A stretch of 37,609 nucleotides of DNA. Origin: Prevotella sp. GTDB taxonomy: Bacteria > Bacteroidota > Bacteroidia > Bacteroidales > Bacteroidaceae. The notes under the pieces were generated by a model that was not told where the DNA came from, ran no database searches, and saw only the letters and a program-made list of their open reading frames with translations. This document shows, piece by piece, positions 1 through 7,308 of the stretch (position 1 is the stretch's first letter; every line of letters begins with the position of its first letter). The DNA is taken from NCBI GenBank assembly GCA_024697645.1, contig JAILFH010000035.1, positions 1-37,609 of the forward strand, given 5' to 3'. Made by a program: the position numbers and the translations under genes.

Positions 1-1
1 G

Positions 2-274
2 CTCTACGAGCAGTTCATGGCGGGCGGCAACACGAAGAACTGGTATAAGCGCGACTATCAGGACTTCGAGACTTACTACTGCATACGCGACATTCCGTTC
101 TCGGTGGTGCTGCAGGAGGGCTATTCGTTGCTTTCGCCCCAGCAGCGCTTCACCTTGATCATGAGCCACTTGGGAAAGAGCGATGAGGAGATACGAACAA
201 TCATGGGAATGAGCGTGGGCGCTTGGAGGACTATGCTCTCAAGAATGAAAAAAATGACGAATACTGATGGCTGA
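2..274 (+). CDS. C-terminal fragment of a regulator with a sigma-region-4-like HTH
   Basis: The reading frame is open from base 2, so this is the 3' end of a gene that begins outside the window. An internal ATG at 17 is probably not the start. The last 50 or so residues (LSPQQRFTL...KSDEEIRTIMGMSVGAWRTMLSRMKK) have the layout of a sigma-70 region 4 or LuxR-type helix-turn-helix: a 'LSPQQR' first helix, an 'EEIRTIMGMS' turn and a basic recognition helix. Such a domain would bind DNA or RNA polymerase. The N-terminal part, which would show whether this is a sigma factor, a response regulator or a membrane-anchored regulator, is missing. The HTH reading is good; the exact family is open. Confidence 0.6.
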   Translation, partial: LYEQFMAGGNTKNWYKRDYQDFETYYCIRDIPFSVVLQEGYSLLSPQQRFTLIMSHLGKSDEEIRTIMGMSVGAWRTMLSRMKKMTNTDG

Positions 275-297
275 TTCTAAACTTTTTTGTATATTTG
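267..297 (+). promoter_or_regulatory. Bacteroidetes-type promoter for the secreted protein gene at 378
   Basis: A perfect -7 box TATATTTG lies at 290-297. Nineteen bases upstream is ATGG (267-270), one mismatch from the TTGG seen at other promoters here. It overlaps the stop of the upstream gene and gives a 5' leader of about 75 nt. Confidence 0.5.
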
Positions 298-377
298 CAG
301 TCAAAAGAGTGTAAGGCTGCTCAAGCAGCGTGTAAGTAGTAAATCTAAATCAGTAAATATTAAAATCGTTCATAACC

Positions 378-1190
378 ATGATGAAGAAGATGATGATGAC
401 GGCAGTGCTGACGACGATAGTCGTAGCCGCCCAGGCAATGAGCTTCACGCAGGCACGGCAAGAAGCTCTGTTCCTCTCCGACAAGATGGCATACGAACTG
501 CGCCTGACGATGGATCAGTATGAGGCTGTCTATGAGATCAACCTCGACTACTTCCTCTCAATCCGCTATGAAGATGATGTGTTCGGAATCTACTGGAACC
601 GTCGTAACACCGATCTGCGCTTTGTACTCACCACATGGCAGTATCGCAAGTATATCACCACAGTTGATTTCTATCAGCCCATCTATTGGCGTAGCGGTTC
701 GTGGGTGTTCAACATCTATATGCGCTATGATCGTGGAAACCATTTCCGCCAGCCGCCCACGATGTATGGAACCTATCGTGGAGGTCGCAATCGTGGAACC
801 ATCAGTTTCTACGAGGGTCGCAATATCAGCAAGCCGTCTGAGCGTCATGTAGGCAATGGTGCTTCTTGGAATGTTCAGCCCTCTAACAGGGGAAATAACG
901 GTAATAACCACTTCAGTCAGCCGAACAATGGAAGTCGCGGTCAGCAGAATGGTTATCAGCCGGGTACGAACAATCGCAATAATAATGGCAATCAGGGCAC
1001 TCGCCGGTTTGGTACGAATAGCAACAATCAAAGTCGTTCGGTAGGAAGCAGTGGTTCTTCTACTAGTAGGACTCGCTCGGTGGGGAGCAGCAACTCTTCC
1101 AGCAGCAGTAAGAATACTCAGCAGAAGCAGACTACAACCCGTCAGGGTGCAACCTCGAACAGCAGCGGCCACTTCGGTGGAAAGCGATAA
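378..1190 (+). CDS. Secreted Asn/Ser-rich low-complexity protein (paralogue of the 3418-2243 gene)
   Basis: A 270-residue protein. The N-terminus (MMKKMMMTAVLTTIVVAAQA) is a signal peptide, so it is exported. Residues about 20-140 form a conserved Tyr/Trp/Asp-rich domain (ARQEALFLSDKMAYEL, YEAVYEINLDY, LYW-like repeats) that matches the minus-strand gene ending at 2243 almost motif for motif. From about residue 150 the chain is low complexity: Gly/Asn/Gln/Arg-rich, then Ser/Thr/Arg-rich, ending HFGGKR, very like the HFGGHR end of its paralogue. The tail is basic and probably disordered. I do not recognise a named family. A cell-surface or matrix role is only a guess. It is followed after 20 bp by the phosphatase gene, so the two may be cotranscribed. 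Confidence 0.8.
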   Translation: MMKKMMMTAVLTTIVVAAQAMSFTQARQEALFLSDKMAYELRLTMDQYEAVYEINLDYFLSIRYEDDVFGIYWNRRNTDLRFVLTTWQYRKYITTVDFYQPIYWRSGSWVFNIYMRYDRGNHFRQPPTMYGTYRGGRNRGTISFYEGRNISKPSERHVGNGASWNVQPSNRGNNGNNHFSQPNNGSRGQQNGYQPGTNNRNNNGNQGTRRFGTNSNNQSRSVGSSGSSTSRTRSVGSSNSSSSSKNTQQKQTTTRQGATSNSSGHFGGKR

Positions 1191-1210
1191 GATAAATCTA
1201 CGATTAAGGT

Positions 1211-1954
1211 TTGACAAAATTACTCTTGGTGCGCCACGGTGAAACTGTGGACAACGTGAACAAAATAATGCAGGGTCAGACGGATGGTCGTCTGACCCTG
1301 TGTGGTATGGAGCAGGCTCGAGAACTGGGAAAACGTCTGTGCAGTGAGCATATTGATGCGTTTGTTTCGAGTGATCTGGCTCGGGCTGAGGAAACACTCA
1401 GGATTATTCTGGAAGAGAGGAGGGGAGGAGGGAGCCTCTCCCCCCGCCCTCCCCTGCAGGGAGGGAGCCCGTCCTCTGATGCTTCGACGGAATCTTCATC
1501 ACGTTCTTCGGATTCGCCCCAATACTCATTGGATTCGTCTTCACATTCATCGGATTCATTTTTACGCTCATCAGATGCGATTAAACTCTCGTCTGGTACA
1601 TCTAAACTTACTTCTGTTACATCTCAATCTTCTTCAGATACTTCTTCGTTTTATGCTGGAGAAACCTATATGAAGACTCCTCTATTGAGGGAGCGCGACT
1701 GGGGCTCGTTTACGGGACGATTCATTCCAGATCTGAAAGATGAGATCTGGCCAAAGGATATAGAAACGCTGGAAGAGATGAAGAGTCGCGCAAGGAAGTT
1801 TTTGGATTTGATGCGCGAAACTTATCCTGGGCAGACGGTACTTGCTGTTGGTCATGGAATCATTAACAAGGCCATTCAGAGCGTCTATACGGGCAAGAAG
1901 ATGAACGAGATTGAGAAGATGATGAACTGCGAAGTGAGAGAGTTGGAACTGTAA
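1211..1954 (+). CDS. Histidine phosphatase (phosphoglycerate mutase-like) with a Ser-rich repeat insertion
   Basis: Starts at TTG 1211, 20 bp after the preceding gene; this start gives the canonical N-terminus TKLLLVRHGET. The RHG motif carries the phospho-accepting histidine (about residue 9). 'SSDLARAEET' (about 53-62), 'LRERDWGSFTGR' and 'VGHGIINK' near the end are the other signatures of the histidine phosphatase superfamily. The gene is unusual: between residues about 70 and 148 there is a non-homologous insert made of a GGGAGG-rich palindromic stretch (1411-1475) and eight degenerate 21-bp repeats (1484-1651) encoding Ser-rich heptads. The catalytic blocks lie on both sides in one frame, so the enzyme may fold with the insert as a surface loop. 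The substrate cannot be told from sequence; cobalamin-pathway phosphatase (CobC-like) or general sugar phosphatase are both possible. Confidence 0.85.
   Translation: MTKLLLVRHGETVDNVNKIMQGQTDGRLTLCGMEQARELGKRLCSEHIDAFVSSDLARAEETLRIILEERRGGGSLSPRPPLQGGSPSSDASTESSSRSSDSPQYSLDSSSHSSDSFLRSSDAIKLSSGTSKLTSVTSQSSSDTSSFYAGETYMKTPLLRERDWGSFTGRFIPDLKDEIWPKDIETLEEMKSRARKFLDLMRETYPGQTVLAVGHGIINKAIQSVYTGKKMNEIEKMMNCEVRELEL
1411..1475. repeat. GGGAGG-rich palindromic element inside the phosphatase gene
   Basis: A purine-rich run (GGAGGGGAGGAGGG) is followed by CCCTCCC and then CTGCAGGGAGGG, so the segment can fold back on itself. It sits exactly at the boundary between the conserved phosphatase sequence and the Ser-rich insert. 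A similar CCTCC/GGAGG element occurs between genes at 32205-32238. Confidence 0.55.
1484..1651 (+). repeat. Eight degenerate 21-bp tandem repeats in frame within a CDS
   Basis: Units start at 1484, 1505, 1526, 1547, 1568, 1589, 1610 and 1631. They translate to STESSSR, SSDSPQY, SLDSSSH, SSDSFLR, SSDAIKL, SSGTSKL, TSVTSQS and SSDTSSF. The period is exactly seven codons with no indel. DNA is also similar between units (TCATCGGATTC-like core), so this is a true tandem repeat and not just Ser-rich composition. Confidence 0.8.
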
Positions 1955-1970
1955 AAAGGTAATTTTAGTT

Positions 1971-2054
1971 TGGGAGTTCAGGAGTTCAGGAGTTCGGGAG
2001 TTTAGAAGTTGCAAAAGATTAGGAGTTTAGAAGTTCAGGATTTGCGGGAGTTGC
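1971..2054. repeat. Degenerate AGGAGTTC octamer repeats
   Basis: Intergenic run of about eight copies of GGAGTTCA or GGAGTTTAG-like units just after the phosphatase stop. Low-complexity; no coding potential recognised. Confidence 0.6.
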
Positions 2055-2130
2055 AGACATTAGTTTATTTGGTCGCGATTCAATGACAGGCTCAGAATTC
2101 TCTCTCAAACATTGCCTCTAAAGCATTTCT

Positions 2131-2163
2131 CTTGTCCCTTGCCCCTTGCTCCTTGCCCCTTAC
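2131..2163. repeat. CTTGCCC heptamer repeats
   Basis: Four adjacent CTTGYCC/CTTGCTC heptamers end in CTTAC. With the octamers upstream and the terminator at 2171-2204, this accounts for most of the 288-bp gap 1955-2242. Nothing else was seen there. Confidence 0.6.
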
Positions 2164-2170
2164 ACCATGT

Positions 2171-2204
2171 GAAAAGCCCTGAATCAGATGATCCAGGGCT
2201 TTTC
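2171..2204. terminator. Bidirectional terminator between convergent genes
   Basis: GAAAAGCCCTG (2171-2181) pairs perfectly with CAGGGCTTTTC (2194-2204) around a 12-nt loop. The stem has A/T tracts on both sides, which suits a terminator read from either strand. It separates the phosphatase gene from the convergent gene at 2243. Confidence 0.85.
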
Positions 2205-2242
2205 TAGTAAGAAGTGTATTATATATGAATCAGACAGATGTA

Positions 2243-3418
2243 TTATCTGTGTCCGCCAAAGTGACCGCCACCACCGCGTGAACTGCCGCCTCCACGAGAA
2301 CCACCGCTGCTGTGTGAACCTCCACCACGACTGCTGCTCATGCCTACGCTGCGTGTGCTGGAACTACGAGAAGGAGTGCTGACGCTGCGAGAACTTGAAC
2401 TGCGTGAGGGCGTGCTGTAACTGCGAGTGCTTGAACTGCGGCTGCTTGATCCTACGCTGCGAGAGGGAGTGCTTACACTGCGAGAACCTACACTGCGTGA
2501 AGGAGTGCTGACGCTGCGGGAACCTACGCTACGCGAGGGTGTAAAAGTGCTGCGCGGAGAGGTTGTGGCGTTTGAGCGTGAAGAGTTATTGTACTGGCGT
2601 CCTACAGTAGTGCGGGTGCTGCTTTGGCGTGAGCCTCCGAAGTTTCCGTTCTGGTTATTGTAGGTTCCGCGATTCTGCTGCATTGCTGAGCCATTGTGTT
2701 GTGTATTGGGCGCAACCTGCATTGAGCCGTTGCGGTTGCTACGATTGCCAGTACCGTAGTTGCCGTTTCCACGATTGTTTCCACGATTGCCGTTGTTGTA
2801 GTTACCGTTTCCACGATTGTTTCCACGATTTCCGTTATTATAGTTGCCTCTACCGTGATTCTGGGTGCCGAAGCCACGACTGCCGCGTCCGTAGTCGCCG
2901 CGATCAAAGCGGTTCTGCATTCCGAAGTGGTTGCTGCGAGTTCTGCCGACAGGTGCGAATCTGCGACCGTGATACCAGGAACGTCCACCATTCATGTGCC
3001 AAGCGTGACCACCGCGATAGACACTATAGAAGCGGGGATATCCGAAGTAGAAATAGTCACGATAGGGGTAGCGTGCATAGATGCCGAAGTGCCAGTAACC
3101 AGCGTCCCAGTAGAGAGGACGATAGAAGTAGGTGGCATCAAGATACATGCGATATTGCCAGTCGAGAAGGATGTAACTCAAATCAAGATTACGGTGCTCC
3201 CAGTAAAGACCATAGAGGTCGTCCTGACTGTTAACACTCATGAGATAATCAAGATTGATCTCGTAGGCTGCTTCATACTGCTCTTCCGTAAGGTTGAGTT
3301 CATAGGCCATCTTGTCGGTCAGGAACAAAGCCTGCTGGCGGGCCTGCTCGTAACTCATGGCGCTTGCCGATGTTACGAATGCGAACAGTGCCACAAGGGC
3401 GGTCATCATCTTCTTCAT
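2243..3418 (-). CDS. Secreted Gly/Asn/Ser/Arg-rich low-complexity protein (paralogue of the 378 gene)
   Basis: About 391 residues from ATG 3418; a TTG at 3427 would add three residues and is less likely. A signal peptide (MKKMMTALVALFAFVTSASA) is followed by the conserved domain shared with the 378-1190 protein (SYEQARQQALFLTDKMAYEL, YEAAYEINLDYLMS). A Tyr/Trp-rich region follows. From about residue 170 it is NGNRGNNRGN repeats, then Arg/Ser repeats of about 12 residues (SRSVGSRSVSTP), and a Gly-rich tail. The C-terminal half is strongly basic and disordered. A consensus promoter lies 84 bp upstream. The family is unknown to me. Repeat-length differences between the two paralogues suggest that the tails change by slippage. 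Confidence 0.8.
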   Translation of the reverse strand: MKKMMTALVALFAFVTSASAMSYEQARQQALFLTDKMAYELNLTEEQYEAAYEINLDYLMSVNSQDDLYGLYWEHRNLDLSYILLDWQYRMYLDATYFYRPLYWDAGYWHFGIYARYPYRDYFYFGYPRFYSVYRGGHAWHMNGGRSWYHGRRFAPVGRTRSNHFGMQNRFDRGDYGRGSRGFGTQNHGRGNYNNGNRGNNRGNGNYNNGNRGNNRGNGNYGTGNRSNRNGSMQVAPNTQHNGSAMQQNRGTYNNQNGNFGGSRQSSTRTTVGRQYNNSSRSNATTSPRSTFTPSRSVGSRSVSTPSRSVGSRSVSTPSRSVGSSSRSSSTRSYSTPSRSSSSRSVSTPSRSSSTRSVGMSSSRGGGSHSSGGSRGGGSSRGGGGHFGGHR

Positions 3419-3501
3419 AATCTTCAAAATTTAAAAATTTAATATTTCTTTTTATTTACACTCTTGTTGTTTGTTAGAGGTGTTTCCACCTTTTCACGTT
3501 G

Positions 3502-3532
3502 CAAAGATACAATGAAAAATATACCTTCCAAA
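3502..3532 (-). promoter_or_regulatory. Consensus Bacteroidetes promoter (TTTG-N19-TATCTTTG)
   Basis: On the minus strand, TTTG (3532-3529) is followed after exactly 19 nt by TATCTTTG (3509-3502). This matches the known Bacteroides -33/-7 consensus perfectly. It drives the 3418-2243 gene with a leader of about 75 nt. Confidence 0.8.
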
Positions 3533-3691
3533 AGGATTTTCCCTAAACCGTAGGGGGAAAATCCCTATAGTTGTAGAATAGGGGAGAGAGGGGAGTAGAG
3601 AGAGGAGAGTGGGATGAGGTTTTGATGAACTTTTCTTTGCCGCATGCAATAAATAAGGAACGCGTGCGTTATAATAAAAAAGGAAGACAGA

Positions 3692-4918
3692 GTGATCAGA
3701 TTTCTGGATCTACAGAAAGTGACGGCCTGCCACGCTGAGGAATATCATGAGGCGGCAAGACAGGTGATCGACTCGGGGCGCTATCTGCTAGGTGAACAAG
3801 TGGAGGCGTTCGAGTCGGCATATGCGTCGTTTATTGGTACTCGCCACTGCATTGGTGTGGGAAATGGACTTGATGCGCTGACCCTTATCTTCCGTGCCTA
3901 TAAGGAGATGGGTCTGCTTCATGAGGGTGATGAGGTGTTGGTGCCTGCCAACACGTTCATTGCTTCTGTGCTGTCTATTACAGAGAATGGACTTCGTCCG
4001 GTATTTGTGGAGCCTCGACTCGACACACTGGAGATTGATCCTGACCGTATCGAAGAACTATTGACTCCTCGCACGCGGGCTTTGCTGCTCGTTCATCTCT
4101 ATGGTCGCTGTGCTTACACTGAGAAAATCGGTGATCTATGTCGCCGCCATCAATTGCTGTTGATAGAAGACAACGCTCAGGCACAGGGAGCGAGATTAGT
4201 GGAGAGAGGAGAGTGGAGAGTGGAGAGAGATTTGCCACTCTCAGCAGATGATGGTGAGAATGAGTATTCTCTCTCCACTCTCCACTCTCCACTCTCCTCT
4301 AAAAGAACAGGTTCTTTGGGTCATGCGGCTGGTCATAGTTTTTATCCTGGAAAGAATCTTGGGGCAATGGGAGATTGTGGAGCAGTGACGACTGATGACG
4401 ACCAGTTGGCAGCGACTATACGTTCGTTGGGTAACTATGGTTCGAGCAAGAAGTATGTGTTCGACTACGTTGGCCGAAATTCCCGTATGGATGAGATTCA
4501 GGCGGCCTTGCTTCAGGTGAAACTTCGTTATATCGACGAAGATAATGCTCGTCGTCAGCAGATAGGTCGCCGTTATGAGCAGGAAATCAGCAATCCGCTC
4601 ATTCGATTGCCGAAACCGATGGCAGATGGTGAGAATGTCTATCATTTGTTCCCCGTCTTCACGAAGAAGCGCGACCGATTACAGCAATATCTGGCTGATG
4701 AAGGAGTGGAAACGCTCATCCATTATCCGATACCGCCACACAAGCAGGCTTGCTATCGTGAGTGGAATGCGCAGTCGCTTCCCATCACGGAACAACTGAG
4801 CCGGGAGGAACTTTCGTTGCCGATGAGTCCAGTGCTGACTGACGAGGAAGTGGGCGAGGTGATAAGGAAGGTAAACCGGTTCAAGGTAACTTTCCAAAGT
4901 AACAAGGTAACAAAGTAA
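3692..4918 (+). CDS. DegT/DnrJ/EryC1-family sugar aminotransferase with an in-frame palindromic insert
   Basis: PLP-dependent transaminase that adds an amino group to a nucleotide-activated keto sugar, probably for the polysaccharide made by this locus. It starts at GTG 3692 after AAGGAAGACAG. Family signatures: IRFLDLQ start, GVGNGLDAL, 'VPANTFIAS', 'VHLYGR', 'LIEDNAQAQGA', the PLP-lysine motif 'SFYPGKNLGAMGDCGA', and 'YGSSKKYVFDYVGRNSRMDEIQAA'. It most resembles the FdtB/QdtB 3-keto-6-deoxyhexose branch, but the exact sugar is an inference. Two oddities. Residues about 169-204 are a foreign 36-residue insert encoded by a palindromic GGAGAGT-repeat element between 'AQGA' and 'TGSLGHAAG'. The last dozen residues (VTFQSNKVTK) are encoded by an AAAGTAAC repeat array. 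The active-site blocks are intact, so it is probably functional. Confidence 0.88.
   Translation: MIRFLDLQKVTACHAEEYHEAARQVIDSGRYLLGEQVEAFESAYASFIGTRHCIGVGNGLDALTLIFRAYKEMGLLHEGDEVLVPANTFIASVLSITENGLRPVFVEPRLDTLEIDPDRIEELLTPRTRALLLVHLYGRCAYTEKIGDLCRRHQLLLIEDNAQAQGARLVERGEWRVERDLPLSADDGENEYSLSTLHSPLSSKRTGSLGHAAGHSFYPGKNLGAMGDCGAVTTDDDQLAATIRSLGNYGSSKKYVFDYVGRNSRMDEIQAALLQVKLRYIDEDNARRQQIGRRYEQEISNPLIRLPKPMADGENVYHLFPVFTKKRDRLQQYLADEGVETLIHYPIPPHKQACYREWNAQSLPITEQLSREELSLPMSPVLTDEEVGEVIRKVNRFKVTFQSNKVTK
4196..4303. repeat. In-frame palindromic GGAGAGT-repeat insertion in the aminotransferase gene
   Basis: The left arm (4196-4230) is a run of GGAGAGT/GGAGAGAG heptamers. The right arm (4266-4300) is its reverse complement (CTCTCC/ACTCTCC heptamers). 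About 27 bp can pair around a loop of about 36 nt. The segment is about 108 bp, a multiple of three, and lies at a loop position in the protein. Confidence 0.75.
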
Positions 4919-4990
4919 CAAAGTAACTTTCCAAAGTAACAAAGTAACTTTCCAAAGTAACAAAGTAACAAGGTAACAAAGTAACGAAAT
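4884..4990. repeat. AAAGTAAC/AACTTTCC octamer repeat array
   Basis: About ten AAAGTAAC or AAGGTAAC octamers are mixed with AACTTTCC, which is roughly the reverse complement of the first half, giving near-palindromes. The array begins inside the aminotransferase gene, supplies its stop codon, and fills most of the gap to the gene at 5052. Shorter GTAAC runs recur at 35560-35640. Confidence 0.7.
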
Positions 4991-5051
4991 TGCAAAGAAA
5001 TGGAGTTGGTTTTGTTGCGAATAGATAAAAGAAAACATTATTGAGAAGAAG

Positions 5052-6650
5052 ATGATCAATAGGAATAAAGATAGAATCTGGAATATAGGTGGAACAAGGC
5101 TTGCAGTCTTGTTGGTTTGTTGCTTTGTCTTTGCTGGAAGCAAGGCGCAGCAGAAATACAACGAGAAGGAACCTTTGCACCTGTTGAGTGGATTGGAATA
5201 CAAACTGGAGGCTCAGGCATCATTGTCGGATGGTCAGACGCCATTGTGGCTGAATGCAAATAAGTACGGACTGAGTTCGTTGGAAGGAACCAACGGCTAT
5301 CTGCGTGGTTCGCTTGTCCGTCCGTTGACGGAGGACTCACTTCGTCATTGGGGCTTTGGCTATGGAGTTGATGTGGCTGTTGCTCACAATTACACGAGCA
5401 GTCTGGTGGTACAGCAGGCTTTTGGTGAGATGCGCTGGCTTCATGGCGTTCTGACTGTTGGTGCGAAGGAATTCCCGATGCAGTTGAAGAACAATTATCT
5501 TAGCAGTGGCTCGCAGACATTGGGCATTAACGCCCGCCCCGTTCCGCAAGTTCGTCTGGCGTTGCCCGATTATTGGGTAGTTCCATATACTAAAGGCTGG
5601 CTTCGACTCAAAGGTCACATTGCCTATGGAAAGACCACAGACCAAAACTGGCAGCACGATTTCACGCAGATGAAGCAGAAATACACTGATGGGGCGCTAT
5701 TCCACTCGAAGGCCGGCTATCTGATGATTGGCTATCCCGAGCGTTTCTTCCCACTTTCGGTGGAACTTGGACTGGAAATGGCTGCACAGTTTGGCGGTAC
5801 GGCCTATGTTCCTTCAGGCGATAAGATGCTCGTATTCAAAGGTAATAACGGACTGAGTGGCATGTGGCACGCCTTCATGCCTGGTGGAGCCGATGTGCCT
5901 GAGACGGGAACCGAATATCAGAATGCAGAAGGTAACCAACTGGGATCATGGCTCATGCGTGTGAACTACGATGAGGATTCCTGGAAGTTGGGCTTCTATG
6001 CGGAGAAATACTTCGAGGACCATTCGTCGATGTTGCAGATGGACTATAACGGTTATGGAACTGGTAATGAATGGAATGTCAACAAGAAACGCCGCTATTT
6101 CATCTACGACTTCAAGGACATGCTGCTCGGACTAGAGTTCAACATGAAGTATGGCACATGGCTGCGAGACGTTGTGTTTGAGTATATTTACACCAAATAT
6201 CAGAGCGGTCCGGTCTATCACGACCATACTCCATCTTTGTCGGACCACATCAGTGGTAAGGACAATTTCTACAACCACTACATCTACACAGGTTGGCAAC
6301 ACTGGGGCCAGACAATGGGTAATCCGCTTTATCGGTCGCCAATCTATAATACCGATGGCGTCATTGATTTCAAGGACAATCGCTTCATGGCATTCCATCT
6401 GGGTGTGAGCGGCCAGCCAACCTCAAGACTTTCCTATCGGCTCATGGCAACCTATCAGGAAGGATTCGGCACTTACGACCAGCCCTATGTGAAGAAACAT
6501 CATAACGTCAGTATGATGGCTGAGGCCGCCTATCATTTCCCACACGGATGGCTATTGAAAGGCGCCTACGGAATGGATATGGGCTATATTCTCGACCACA
6601 ACTACGGATTCCAACTCACTGTGAGCAAACAGGGACTGCTTAAATTCTGA
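5052..6650 (+). CDS. Wzi-like capsule assembly outer-membrane protein
   Basis: 532 residues with an N-terminal signal peptide (hydrophobic core LAVLLVCCFVFAG, cleavage near SKAQQ). The mature chain has the alternating aromatic and polar strands of an outer-membrane beta-barrel. It contains the family's opening 'EYKLEAQASLSDGQTPLWLNANKYGLSSLEGTNGYLRGSL', and the length is normal for Bacteroidetes Wzi homologues. E. coli Wzi is an 18-strand barrel that anchors capsule at the cell surface; the same role is inferred here from the nearby Wzx/Wzy/Wzz/SLBB genes. It ends in a typical aromatic terminal strand (LTVSKQGLLKF), which fits Bam-mediated insertion. The next gene follows after 18 bp, so they are probably cotranscribed. 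Confidence 0.85.
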   Translation: MINRNKDRIWNIGGTRLAVLLVCCFVFAGSKAQQKYNEKEPLHLLSGLEYKLEAQASLSDGQTPLWLNANKYGLSSLEGTNGYLRGSLVRPLTEDSLRHWGFGYGVDVAVAHNYTSSLVVQQAFGEMRWLHGVLTVGAKEFPMQLKNNYLSSGSQTLGINARPVPQVRLALPDYWVVPYTKGWLRLKGHIAYGKTTDQNWQHDFTQMKQKYTDGALFHSKAGYLMIGYPERFFPLSVELGLEMAAQFGGTAYVPSGDKMLVFKGNNGLSGMWHAFMPGGADVPETGTEYQNAEGNQLGSWLMRVNYDEDSWKLGFYAEKYFEDHSSMLQMDYNGYGTGNEWNVNKKRRYFIYDFKDMLLGLEFNMKYGTWLRDVVFEYIYTKYQSGPVYHDHTPSLSDHISGKDNFYNHYIYTGWQHWGQTMGNPLYRSPIYNTDGVIDFKDNRFMAFHLGVSGQPTSRLSYRLMATYQEGFGTYDQPYVKKHHNVSMMAEAAYHFPHGWLLKGAYGMDMGYILDHNYGFQLTVSKQGLLKF

Positions 6651-6668
6651 AACAAGTAACGCTGAAAT

Positions 6669-7139
6669 ATGAAAATGAAAACATATTTAAGAAAGGTACG
6701 TAAGTTGATTCCACTCTGTGCTTTGTCGCTGTTGGCTTCGTGCGGAATTGTTGATTTGGAGCATTCGGAGAATGGAAAACTCGACGGCTACTGGCATTTG
6801 ATTTCGGTTGATACCATCTCAACTGGTGGCGTCTGCGATTTGCATCAGGAACGTCGTTTCTGGCTTGTGCAAGGCACGATATTCCAACTCTATTCGCCAG
6901 ATTTGGAGAAAGGTCAGCGCTACGTAAGCCATTTCATCTATGATGAGGAGAAACTGATTATCGAGAAACTCTATAAGGACAAGCGTGAGGATGGAGACCC
7001 TGAACTTGAGGATGCTGAAGTACTCAGGCCGTTTGGTATCAATCAGATAGAAAGTGCCACCTTCAAGATAGAGGAACTCTCGAGTGGCAGTATGATGCTA
7101 TCAGATGAGAATCTGCGTTTGTTGTTCAAGAAACAATAG
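6669..7139 (+). CDS. Lipocalin-like lipoprotein
   Basis: 156 residues with a lipoprotein signal: a basic N-terminus, the hydrophobic run LIPLCALSLLA, and lipobox LLASC with Cys at about residue 26. The mature part begins 'LDGYWHLISVDT', a common opening of Bacteroidetes lipocalin-like beta-barrels, followed by short beta strands (RRFWLVQGTIFQLYS, RYVSHFIYDEEKLII). It is therefore probably an outer-membrane or periplasmic lipoprotein with a small ligand-binding barrel; no ligand can be named. It is 18 bp after the Wzi gene and is followed by a strong terminator, so it ends this operon. Confidence 0.75.
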   Translation: MKMKTYLRKVRKLIPLCALSLLASCGIVDLEHSENGKLDGYWHLISVDTISTGGVCDLHQERRFWLVQGTIFQLYSPDLEKGQRYVSHFIYDEEKLIIEKLYKDKREDGDPELEDAEVLRPFGINQIESATFKIEELSSGSMMLSDENLRLLFKKQ

Positions 7140-7233
7140 GCAAACGTAATAATCAAGAAGGTGTCGTGGAATGATTCCAAGATGGATAACGACACGTTGA
7201 GTCCGTTTCGACGGAACATCAGATAAAAAGAAT

Positions 7234-7267
7234 AAGTGCAGGAGAATCAAGTTGCTCCTGCACTTTT
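7234..7267 (+). terminator. Rho-independent terminator after the Wzi/lipoprotein operon
   Basis: AAGTGCAGGAG (7234-7244) pairs perfectly with CTCCTGCACTT (7255-7265), followed by TT. It lies 95 bp past the lipoprotein stop, between convergent genes. Confidence 0.85.
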
Positions 7268-7308
7268 AGTATAATAATGAAAATGTCCCTTTCAGAGGTG
7301 GGGATTAC

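Noticed and set aside
558..1397. 279-residue minus-strand open frame
   Set aside because: Shadow of the secreted Ser/Asn-rich gene at 378-1190 and the start of the phosphatase; it has no family features.
4679..5203. 174-residue minus-strand open frame with Leu/Thr/Tyr repeats
   Set aside because: Produced by reading the AAAGTAAC octamers backwards and running antisense into the Wzi and aminotransferase genes.
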